From NCBI GenBank assembly GCA_001319865.1, contig BBSL01000285.1, positions 1 to 44,551 of the forward strand: DNA of 44,551 nt, in the 5' to 3' direction. The stretch comes from Burkholderia sp. E7m39 (lineage in GTDB: Bacteria; Pseudomonadota; Gammaproteobacteria; Burkholderiales; Burkholderiaceae). Of this stretch, positions 24,549 to 31,442 are shown in pieces. Positions within the stretch are counted from its first letter, which is position 1, and every line of letters starts with the position of its first letter. The notes beneath the pieces are model-generated. The model did no database searches, was not told the DNA's origin, and was given only the letters and a program-made list of their open reading frames with translations. The position numbers and the translations under genes were made by a program.

Positions 24549-25943
24549 ATGGCGACATGGACACCCGACCCGACCTTCTACCCGTCCGCGCGCATGGCCA
24601 GCAGCGCGCCGAAAGAAACCGTCGCGTATGTCGCGAGCTTCGACCCGTCGCGCGAAACGCCCGATGAGCTCGCCGTCGTCGGTGTCGAACCCGGTTCGGC
24701 GGACTATGGTGCGATCATCAGCCGCGTGCCGATGCCGAACATAGGCGACGAGTTGCATCACTTCGGCTGGAACGCATGCAGTTCGTGCCTGTGCCCGAAT
24801 GCGCCGCATCCGCATACGGAGCGCCGCTATCTCGTCGTGCCGGGGCTGCGCTCGTCGCGCATTCATATCCTCGACACGAAGCCCGACAAGCGCAAGCCGC
24901 AAATCGTGCGCGTGCTCGAACCCGCCGAAGTCGCCGAAAAGGCGGGCTATACGCGACCGCACACCGTGCACTGCGGACCGGCGGGCATCTATGTGGTGTC
25001 GCTCGCGAACGCGCAGGGCGAGGCGCCCGGCGGCATTTTCCTGATGGATCACGAAACGTTCGATATCCGCGGCCAGTGGGAAATCGATCGCGGCCCGCAG
25101 GAGCTTGCCTATGACGGCTGGTGGCATCTCGGCTACGACACCGTCGTGACGAGCGAGTGGGGCTTGCCCGCGACGTTCGAAAACGGCCTCGTGCCTGACG
25201 TGCTGCTCGGCGGGCAATACGGGCACCGGCTGCACTTCTGGGACATGAATACGCGCAAGCACAAGCAGGTCGTCGATTTCGGCGCGGAGAACCAGCTCGT
25301 GTTCGAATTGCGCCCGGCCCATGATCCGACCCGGGCGTACGGCTTCGTCAACTCGGTGATCAGTCTGAAGGATCTGTCGGCGTCGATCTGGACGTGGTAT
25401 CGCGAAGGCGACGGCTGGGCCGCGCGCAAAGTGATCGAGATTCCCGCCGAGCCCGCCGACGCCTCGCTGCTTCCGCCCATGCTCAAAGGCTTCGGCGCAG
25501 TGCCGCCGCTCGTCACCGACATCGCACTGTCGCTCGACGACCGCTTCCTGTACGTGTCGTGCTGGGGCACGGGCGATCTGCGGCAATACGACGTCTCGGA
25601 CCCGATGAAACCGGTGCTGACGGGCACGGTGCGCGTGGGCGGCATCGTGGCGCGCGCGTCGCATCCGGCAGCGGGCGGGCGGGCGCTGAACGGCGGCCCG
25701 CAGATGGTCGAAGTGAGCCGCGACGGCAGCCGCGTGTACTTCACGAATTCACTGTACGGCGCAATCGACGAGCAGTTCTATCCGGACGGGCTCGATGGCT
25801 GGATGGTGAAGCTCGACGCGGACAGGAACGGCGGCCTCGACATCGCGAACGACTTTTTCGTCGACTGGCCGGCATCGCATCGGCCGCATCAGATTCGGCT
25901 CGAAGGCGGCGACGCATCGTCGGATTCGTATTGCTATCCGTGA
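24549..25943 (+). CDS. mtoX: Methanethiol oxidase / selenium-binding protein (SELENBP1 family)
   Basis: A 464-residue beta-propeller protein, close to the full length of SELENBP1 and bacterial MtoX. Family motifs: PMPNIGDELHHFGWNACSSC (C77, C80), PGLRSSRIHILD, HTVHCGP, SEWGLP, HFWD, YVSCWGTGDLRQYDVSD and FVDWP. MtoX oxidises methanethiol to formaldehyde, hydrogen sulfide and hydrogen peroxide and is copper-dependent. From memory of the human sequence, the selenium-binding Cys57 is replaced by Gly here. GGAG precedes ATG 24549. It is followed by a His-containing membrane protein. No signal peptide is evident. Confidence 0.85.
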   Translation: MATWTPDPTFYPSARMASSAPKETVAYVASFDPSRETPDELAVVGVEPGSADYGAIISRVPMPNIGDELHHFGWNACSSCLCPNAPHPHTERRYLVVPGLRSSRIHILDTKPDKRKPQIVRVLEPAEVAEKAGYTRPHTVHCGPAGIYVVSLANAQGEAPGGIFLMDHETFDIRGQWEIDRGPQELAYDGWWHLGYDTVVTSEWGLPATFENGLVPDVLLGGQYGHRLHFWDMNTRKHKQVVDFGAENQLVFELRPAHDPTRAYGFVNSVISLKDLSASIWTWYREGDGWAARKVIEIPAEPADASLLPPMLKGFGAVPPLVTDIALSLDDRFLYVSCWGTGDLRQYDVSDPMKPVLTGTVRVGGIVARASHPAAGGRALNGGPQMVEVSRDGSRVYFTNSLYGAIDEQFYPDGLDGWMVKLDADRNGGLDIANDFFVDWPASHRPHQIRLEGGDASSDSYCYP

Positions 25944-25982
25944 TTGCGGCGGGACTGCAAAGGGATCGCAGAGGCGCAAGGG

Positions 25983-26591
25983 ATGAACGGCATGTGGGCG
26001 ACGGTGATCGGCAGCGGCATCTTTCACGGCGTGAACCCCGCGATGGGTTGGCTGTTCGCCGCCGCGCTCGGGCTTCAGCATGGCAGCCGCAAGGCGGTGC
26101 TGATGGCGCTGCCGCCGCTCGCGCTCGGGCATGCCGTCGCCGTGATGCTGGTGACCACGTCGGCCGTCGCGCTCGGGCTCTTTACGCGCGTCGACCACCT
26201 GCGCACCGTGATGGGCGCGCTGCTGATCGCGTGGGCCGCCTACCACCACTTTTACGGCCACAAGCAGCGCGTGCGCGTCGGCATGACGGCGGGCTTCGCC
26301 GGGCTCGCGCTGTGGTCGGCTGGCATGGCGGCGATGCACGGCGCGGGCCTGATGCTGCTGCCCGCGCTGCTGCCGATGTGCGGCGCCGGGCTGCCCGTCG
26401 GCAGTTCGCTCGAATCGGCCGGCACGGTGACGGCCGTGCATACCGTCGTCACGCTCGCCACGGCCGGCGCGATCGCGCTTGCGGCCTATCAGTATCTCGG
26501 CCTTGGCCTGCTGCGCCGCGCCTGGATCAATTTCGACTGGCTGTGGTGCGGCGCGCTGAGCGTCACAGGGCTGCTGCTGATCGTCACCTAG
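25983..26591 (+). CDS. Multi-pass membrane protein next to methanethiol oxidase
   Basis: A 202-residue protein with about five to six hydrophobic segments. I do not recognise a named family. Polar and His residues recur in or near membrane segments: FHGVNPAMGW near the N-terminus, ALGHAVAVM, YHHFYGHK in a loop, MAAMHGAGLML and TAVHTVV. Such His/Met patterns are common in metal transporters. I prefer ATG 25983 (after GCAAGG); a TTG at 25944 is in frame but less likely. It begins 39 bp after the mtoX stop, so co-transcription is likely, and a role in copper or other metal supply to MtoX is inferred. Confidence 0.65.
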   Translation: MNGMWATVIGSGIFHGVNPAMGWLFAAALGLQHGSRKAVLMALPPLALGHAVAVMLVTTSAVALGLFTRVDHLRTVMGALLIAWAAYHHFYGHKQRVRVGMTAGFAGLALWSAGMAAMHGAGLMLLPALLPMCGAGLPVGSSLESAGTVTAVHTVVTLATAGAIALAAYQYLGLGLLRRAWINFDWLWCGALSVTGLLLIVT

Positions 26592-26628
26592 CCTGGCGGA
26601 AATGGGCTTTCCGGAAGCGGTCGCCGCG

Positions 26629-26648
26629 GCTCCCGGATATCCTCACCT
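26629..26648 (+). repeat. Dispersed 20-bp intergenic motif, copy 2
   Basis: GCTCCCGGATATCCTCACCT differs from the consensus at two positions. It lies 37 bp after the membrane protein stop. A TACAGT hexamer follows at 26654-26659. Confidence 0.75.
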
Positions 26649-26694
26649 TTGGCTACAGTGCCGTGCGGGTTGCCGGGCGACTCACCGTTGCGGT

Positions 26695-26714
26695 GCTCCC
26701 GAATAGCCTCACCT
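26695..26714 (+). repeat. Dispersed 20-bp intergenic motif, copy 3
   Basis: GCTCCCGAATAGCCTCACCT differs from the consensus at two positions. It begins 66 bp after the start of copy 2 and 74 bp before the VOC gene start, making this the only tandem pair in the window. Confidence 0.75.
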
Positions 26715-26768
26715 CAAGCGCAACCGTGAGCAATTTGCGAGCCATGCGCTCACCGAAGGAGACTCGCG

Positions 26769-27160
26769 ATGACCACGGCCCGCCCATTTCTGCTCTTCCA
26801 GGACAACAACGCCGAAGAAGCGATGCGCTTGTACGTGTCGCTATTCGACGACGGCAAGATCGTCGAGGTGATCCATTACGCATCGGGCACGCCGGGCCGC
26901 GAGGGCTCGGTGATGAAAGGCACGTTCTTCGTCGCCGGACAGACGCTGCTGTGCACCGACAGCATCGCAAAACATGCCTTCACGTTCACGCCCGCGCTGT
27001 CGCTGTTCGTCGAATGCGAGTCGGACGCGCAGTTCGACAAGCTGGTCGCCGCGCTGTCCGTAGGCAGCGCGCAATTGATGCCGGCAACTACGGCTTCAGC
27101 CGCCGCTTCGCGTGGGTCAGCGACCGCTTCGGCGTGTCGTGGCAACTGAACTTGGGGTGA
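26769..27160 (+). pseudogene. VOC/PhnB-like glyoxalase-fold protein, frameshifted near its 3' end
   Basis: The frame from ATG 26769 (AAGGAG just upstream) encodes a PhnB/3-demethylubiquinone-type VOC protein: PFLLFQDNNAEEAMRLYVSL, HYASGTPGREGSVMKGTFF and LSLFVEC. At about 27080 the frame turns into Ala/Ser/Thr nonsense ending at 27149. The expected family ending, GNYGFSRRFAWVSDRFGVSW then QLNLG, lies in another frame and stops at 27160. The break is just after ATGCCGG; loss of one or four bases there would explain it. It is either a recent mutation or a sequence error. The protein would otherwise be about 130 residues. Confidence 0.75.
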
Positions 27161-27186
27161 GCCGATCTCAACACTCATATCAATGC

Positions 27187-27205
27187 CGTTATACAGCGCA
27201 TAACG
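27187..27205. promoter_or_regulatory. Inverted repeat upstream of the BMP-family gene
   Basis: CGTTAT (27187-27192) and ATAACG (27200-27205) form a 6-bp dyad with a 7-bp spacer in an AT-rich stretch. It lies upstream of a candidate promoter, so an operator is possible. Confidence 0.35.
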
Positions 27206-27227
27206 AATCTTAATTTCGACCTTGATA

Positions 27228-27257
27228 TTGACTCACCACCATCTCCGCTGATGTAAC
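27228..27257 (+). promoter_or_regulatory. Candidate sigma-70 promoter of the BMP/deaminase operon
   Basis: TTGACT (27228-27233), an 18-bp spacer and TGTAAC (27252-27257) lie about 47 bp before the ATG at 27304. The -35 is good and the -10 is weak. Confidence 0.35.
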
Positions 27258-27303
27258 GCGGCGCAGCATCGCCGTGTGTTCCTTCACTGTCTGCGGAGAC
27301 TTC

Positions 27304-28424
27304 ATGAAAAAACAACCTTGGCCCGCGCCGTCGCGCGCTCGCTGCGGCTTCCCGCCGTCCTTTTTGCCGCGCTCGGCGCGACCGTCGCGTTCAGCGCGGC
27401 GGCCACGGCCGCAGCCGCGCAGCCGATGGGCGTCGCGTTCGTCTATCTTGGCAATCCCGGCGACGCCGGCTGGACCTACGCGCACGAGCAAGGCGTGAAG
27501 GCGATCGAAGCGAAGTTCGGCGACAAGATCAAGGTCACGCGCATCGAGAACGTGCCGGAATCGGCGGATTCGGAGCGCGTGTTCCGCGATCTCGCGAGCA
27601 AGGGCAACAAGATCATCGTCGGATCGAGCTTCGGCTTCCAGGACTTCGAGCTGAAGACGGCGAAGGATTATCCCGACACCGTGTTCGAGCACGCGACCGG
27701 CTACAAGAAGGCCGCGAACTTCGCCACCTACGACGTGCGCACGTATCAGAGCGCGTATCTCGCAGGGCTCGTCGGCGGCTACACGACGAAGTCGAACACG
27801 CTCGGCTTCGTCGCGTCGGTGCCCGTGCCGGAAGTGGTGCGCAACATCAACGCGTTCACGATGGGCGCGCGCTCGGTGAATCCGAACGCGAAGGTCAAAG
27901 TGGTGTGGATCAACACGTGGTTCGATCCGGGCAAGGAAAAGCAGGCCGCCGAGACGCTGATCGGCCAGGGCGCCGACGTGCTGATCCAGAACACCGATTC
28001 GACGGCCACGATGCAGACGGCCGAACAGAAGAAGGTGCACGCGTTCGGCTGGGACTCGGACATGAAGAAGTTCGGCCCGAACGCGCAACTGGGCGCGTGC
28101 GTGAGCTACTGGGGCGTCTACTATACGCATCTGATCGAGCAGGTTCAGGCGGGTACGTGGACCAACTCGCCGACGTGGTGGGGCCTCAAGGAAAAGGCGA
28201 TCGACCTCGCGAGCATCAACACGGACGCCGTATCGCCGACCGCGCAGAAAGCGCTCGCGCAAAAACGCGACGACATCATCGCGGGCAAATTCGATCCGTT
28301 CGCCGGGCCGATCAAGGATCAGAGCGGCGCGATCAAGGTGGCGGCGGGCAAATCGCTGTCGGATGCCGATCTGCTGCGGCTGAACTGGTTCGTGCAAGGC
28401 GTCGACGGCTCGCTGCCGAAGTGA
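27304..28424 (+). CDS. BMP-family (PnrA-like) nucleoside ABC transporter binding protein, frame break at codon 3-4
   Basis: A solute-binding protein of about 373 residues in the Bmp/PnrA family, which binds purine nucleosides. After the signal peptide come VAFVYLGNPGDAGWTYAHEQ, GSSFGFQDF, FEHATGYK, TYQSAYLAGLVGGY and NTDSTATMQ. The natural start seems to be ATG 27304 (GGAG upstream), but ATG-AAAAAA-C puts the rest in the wrong frame; one more A would give MKKTTLARAVARSLRLP, a normal signal peptide. Read strictly, the intact frame runs from GTG 27276. Either an A was lost, the assembly is wrong, or slippage corrects it. The deaminase gene is 20 bp downstream; no permease or ATPase gene is nearby. 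Confidence 0.8.
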
Positions 28425-28444
28425 CATGAACGAAGGAGACGCAT

Positions 28445-28987
28445 TTGGCGCTGAACACTTCATCGAAACAGAACGCGTCGGACGTTCCTGAGCAAGGACT
28501 CGTGCCGACGCGCGATCAGATCGTGCGCCATCTGCGTCACGCGAGCGCCGTCGCCGAACGCGCGACGCTGCTGGGCCATCATCCGTTCGGGGCGATTCTC
28601 GTCGGCCCGGATCAGGAGACGGTGTTGATCGAGCAAGGCAACGTCGATACCGTCAACCACGCGGAGAGCGTGCTCGCGCGGATCGCCGCGCTCAACTTCA
28701 CGCCGCAGTATCTGTGGAGCTGCACGCTCTATACGACCGTCGAGCCGTGCTGCATGTGCGCGGGCACGGCGTATTGGGCGAACATCGGCCGCGTGGTGTT
28801 CGGCATGACGGAAGAACGTCTGCTGCAGGCGACGGGCAACCATGCCGAAAACCCGACGATGAGCGTGTCGTCACAGTACGTGTTCGATCATTGCCAGAAG
28901 CACGTCGACCTGATAGGTCCCATCGCCGAAGTCGAAGAAGAAATCATGCAGGTGCAGCGCGCGTTCTGGGCCTCGCGTTCGGACTGA
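28445..28987 (+). CDS. Nucleoside/nucleobase deaminase (zinc-dependent CMP/dCMP deaminase family)
   Basis: A 180-residue deaminase. Zinc and catalytic motifs: H72-A-E74 (NHAESVLA) and P101-C102-C-M-C105 (TVEPCCMCAGT). The family includes guanine deaminase, cytosine deaminase and TadA; length and context favour free nucleoside or base deamination. The start is TTG (28445), supported by GGAG 6 nt upstream. It follows the nucleoside-binding protein by 20 bp, so import and deamination of purines are probably coupled. Which base is used cannot be determined here. Confidence 0.82.
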   Translation: MALNTSSKQNASDVPEQGLVPTRDQIVRHLRHASAVAERATLLGHHPFGAILVGPDQETVLIEQGNVDTVNHAESVLARIAALNFTPQYLWSCTLYTTVEPCCMCAGTAYWANIGRVVFGMTEERLLQATGNHAENPTMSVSSQYVFDHCQKHVDLIGPIAEVEEEIMQVQRAFWASRSD

Positions 28988-29163
28988 CGCGCGCGACGCA
29001 ATCAATCGCCAGTTCAATCCGCGCTTTTCGCGTGGATTGCGCGCACTGCCGCAACGATCTGTTCTCCTTGGCGCGGCTATTCATCGGCAAATTCGCCCTC
29101 TACCATTCGCGTTCAATCCGAGGCGCCGCGTCGGCGCCATCACGCGAAGGTTCCCGATTGCCC

Positions 29164-29733
29164 ATGACGTTCCACGCTTCGTCCCCAAGCACCGGCAAGA
29201 TTGCGCGCTACGGCCGCATGGCCGTCGCGCTGCATTGGCTGATCGCACTGCTGATGATCTGCGGCTTCTATCTCGGCTGGATCATGACGGACATCCCGGG
29301 CTTCACGCCAACGAAGCTCAAGTACGTGTCGTGGCACAAGTGGATCGGCGTGACCGTGTTCGCGCTCGCGGTGCTGCGCGTCGTGTGGCGCGCCACGCAT
29401 GATGCGCCGCCCACGCCCGCTGCCATGCCCGCATGGCAAAGGACAGCCGCGCACGCGACGCACGGTCTGCTCTACGTGCTGATGCTCGCGATTCCGCTGA
29501 CGGGCTACTTCTTCAGCTCGGCGGCGGGCGTGCAGGTGGTCTACCTCGGCGTGCTGCCGCTGCCCACCCTCATCGGTCCCGATCACGCGCTGAAGGCCGT
29601 GTTGCGCAGCGCGCATATCGCGCTCAATTACACGCTGCTCGTGCTGTTGGCGCTGCACGTGCTGGCCGCGCTCAAGCATCAGTTCGTCGAACGCGACGGA
29701 CTGCTCGCACGCATGATTCCCTTCCTCAAATAA
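29164..29733 (+). CDS. Cytochrome b561
   Basis: A 189-residue, four-helix inner-membrane di-heme cytochrome b. Likely heme ligands are H24 (VALHWLIALL), H58 (SWHKWIGV), H100 or H97 (AHATHGLLY), H151 and H165 (LLALHVLAALKH). It is the first gene of a group with two yceI genes, a common arrangement in which the cytochrome and the periplasmic lipocalin-like YceI proteins are thought to act on quinones or isoprenoids. No clear ribosome site is visible before ATG 29164. Confidence 0.9.
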   Translation: MTFHASSPSTGKIARYGRMAVALHWLIALLMICGFYLGWIMTDIPGFTPTKLKYVSWHKWIGVTVFALAVLRVVWRATHDAPPTPAAMPAWQRTAAHATHGLLYVLMLAIPLTGYFFSSAAGVQVVYLGVLPLPTLIGPDHALKAVLRSAHIALNYTLLVLLALHVLAALKHQFVERDGLLARMIPFLK

Positions 29734-29754
29734 GCGCTGAATCTCCGGATCTTC

Positions 29755-30318
29755 ATGAAGAACTCCACTTATCGCCACATTCTGCCGGGCGCGGCCGCGC
29801 TGTTGCTTGCCGCCGCGTTGCCCGCGTTCGCGCAGGTCGACGCAGGCAAGAGCAGCGTCGTCGCGACGTCGAAACAGATGAACGTGCCCGTCGACGGCGC
29901 GTTCAGGAAGTTCACCGCGCAACTGACGTTCGACCCCGCGAAGCCGACGGCAGGCAGCGCCAATCTGTCGATCGATACCGACAGCTACGACCTCGGCGAC
30001 GCCGAATACAACAAGCAGGTGCGCGGCAAGGAGTGGTTCGACAGCGCGTCGTTCCCGAAAGCGACGTTCGTGTCGACGGCCATCGCGCCCGCGGGCGGCA
30101 ACCAGTACAAGGTGACGGGCAAGCTGACCATCAAGGGCAAATCGCAGGTCGTCACCGTGCCCGTCGCGATCACGCAGCAGGGCGGGACGCAAACCTTCGA
30201 CGGCGCGCTGCCCATCAAGCGCACGCAGTACGACGTCGGCACGGGCGAATGGAAGGACACGTCGGTGGTCGCCGACGATGTCGTCATCAAGTTTCACATC
30301 GTCGCCGCAAAGCATTGA
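29755..30318 (+). CDS. YceI family periplasmic protein (first copy)
   Basis: A 187-residue protein with signal peptide (about 1-26, cleavage after AFA). The lipocalin-like YceI fold is indicated by VDGAFRKFTAQLTFDP, NLSIDTDSYDLGD, WFDSASFPKATFVST, YKVTGKLTIKGKSQ and F-H-I-V-A. YceI proteins bind long polyprenyl or quinone chains in a barrel. It starts 21 bp after the cytochrome b561 stop. It is clearly diverged from its neighbour copy (shared pattern, few identical stretches). Confidence 0.85.
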   Translation: MKNSTYRHILPGAAALLLAAALPAFAQVDAGKSSVVATSKQMNVPVDGAFRKFTAQLTFDPAKPTAGSANLSIDTDSYDLGDAEYNKQVRGKEWFDSASFPKATFVSTAIAPAGGNQYKVTGKLTIKGKSQVVTVPVAITQQGGTQTFDGALPIKRTQYDVGTGEWKDTSVVADDVVIKFHIVAAKH

Positions 30319-30354
30319 GCGCGCGGGGCACACTCATCAACCCAGGAGAATAAC

Positions 30355-30933
30355 GTGAAGAAACAACTGTTGATCGCAGCGGGCGCGCTGATCGCGGGCA
30401 TGTCGTTCAATGCCATGGCAGCCGATACGTATCAGCTCGATCCGAACCACACGTACCCGAGCTTCGAAGCCGATCACTTCGGCGGCATCTCGGTGTGGCG
30501 CGGCAAGTTCAAGAAGTCGAGCGGCACGGGGACGCTCGATCGCGCGGCGAAGACGGGCACGGTCGACGTGACGATCGACACGGCTTCGATCGATACCGGC
30601 AATGACAAGCTCGACCAGCATCTGCAAAAGCCGGAATTCTTCGACGCGGCCAAGTTCCCGACGGCAACCTACAAGGGCACGCAGATCCGCTTCGACGGCG
30701 ACACGCCCGTCGAAGTAATCGGCACGCTGACGCTGCACGGCGTGACGAAGCCGGTGAACCTGAAGATCGAATCGTTCAAGTGCTTCGTGAACCCGATGCT
30801 CAAGCGCGAAGTGTGCGGCGCGGAATCGACGGCAACGTTCGACCGCGCGGACTTCGGCATGGACTGGGGCAAGTCGTATGGTTTTAGCACGAAGACCGTG
30901 CTGCATATCCAGACGGAAGGCATCAAGCAGTAA
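30355..30933 (+). CDS. YceI family periplasmic protein (second copy)
   Basis: A 192-residue protein with signal peptide (about 1-22, cleavage after AMA). YceI features: [48 protein letters not shown] and [10 protein letters not shown]. Two cysteines (FKCFVNP and EVCGAES) could form a disulfide. The start is GTG 30355, with AGGAG about 8 nt upstream. This copy is closer to the canonical YceI than the first. Last gene of the b561-yceI-yceI operon; a strong terminator follows. Confidence 0.9.
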   Translation: MKKQLLIAAGALIAGMSFNAMAADTYQLDPNHTYPSFEADHFGGISVWRGKFKKSSGTGTLDRAAKTGTVDVTIDTASIDTGNDKLDQHLQKPEFFDAAKFPTATYKGTQIRFDGDTPVEVIGTLTLHGVTKPVNLKIESFKCFVNPMLKREVCGAESTATFDRADFGMDWGKSYGFSTKTVLHIQTEGIKQ

Positions 30934-30964
30934 GCGCTGCGCGGGCAGTCCGACGTGCTTTGCG

Positions 30965-30989
30965 AAAGCCGCCTCCGGGCGGCTTTTTT
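30965..30989 (+). terminator. Rho-independent terminator
   Basis: AAAGCCGCC (30965-30973) and GGCGGCTTT (30978-30986) form a 9-bp stem with a TCCG loop, ending in TTTTTT. It closes the yceI operon. Confidence 0.92.
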
Positions 30990-31000
30990 GCGTTGCGCCT

Positions 31001-31020
31001 GCTCCCGAAAACGCTCACCT
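31001..31020 (+). repeat. Dispersed 20-bp intergenic motif, copy 4
   Basis: GCTCCCGAAAACGCTCACCT differs from the consensus at two positions. It lies 12 bp beyond the yceI terminator and 20 bp before the end of the convergent MazG-like gene, so it is not upstream of a plus-strand gene. Confidence 0.75.
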
Positions 31021-31040
31021 GTCGACGAATCGTCCCCGCC

Positions 31041-31409
31041 TCACTCGTCGTACTCCGAATACTTGCGCGAGTCGCCGCGCACCTTGTGCGCCGGATACTT
31101 CGCGCGATTCAGTTCGATCTTCTCCAGCACGGCCGCATACAGATCGACATCGAGCCGGTCGGCGAGCATCACGAGATACGCGAGCACGTCGGCCATTTCG
31201 TGACGGATCGCGACGAGCCGGTCATCGGCGAGTTCGCTCTTTTCGCCCGACGCCAGCCATTGAAACGGCTCCAGCAGCTCGCTCGCTTCGACGCTCAGCG
31301 CCGTCGCGAGATTCTTCGGCGAATGAAAACGCGACCAGTCGCGCTCGCTGACAAACTCCCGCAGCAGATCGCGCACTGCAATCAGGTCGCTGCTTCGTTC
31401 CTGCTTCAT
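31041..31409 (-). CDS. MazG-like nucleotide pyrophosphohydrolase (DCTPP1/RS21-C6 type)
   Basis: A 122-residue all-helical NTP pyrophosphatase. Metal-binding acidic motifs are visible in SVEASELLEPFQW (E-x-x-E) and EMADVLAYLVMLAD (E-x-x-D). The short single-domain form and the FHSPKNLATAL stretch match dCTPase-like proteins that remove non-canonical deoxynucleotides. GGAG precedes its ATG. It starts 33 bp after the penicillin acylase stop and is probably co-transcribed, though no functional link is obvious. Confidence 0.88.
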   Translation of the reverse strand: MKQERSSDLIAVRDLLREFVSERDWSRFHSPKNLATALSVEASELLEPFQWLASGEKSELADDRLVAIRHEMADVLAYLVMLADRLDVDLYAAVLEKIELNRAKYPAHKVRGDSRKYSEYDE

Positions 31410-31442
31410 GCGTTCACTCCATCAAAACGTTCATTACGGCGA

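Noticed and set aside
26629..26659. Idea that the dispersed motif is a -35 element paired with TACAGT
   Set aside because: The distance from the motif to any -10-like hexamer differs in each copy (from 5 bp to about 90 bp), so it is not a core promoter.
27276..27303. GTG at 27276 as the normal start of the BMP-family gene
   Set aside because: It reads through the Shine-Dalgarno sequence and has no site of its own; ATG 27304 with a one-base frame correction explains the data better.
29015..29039. Hairpin CAATCC/GGATTG after the deaminase gene
   Set aside because: Weak interior pairing and no T-run; not listed as a terminator.
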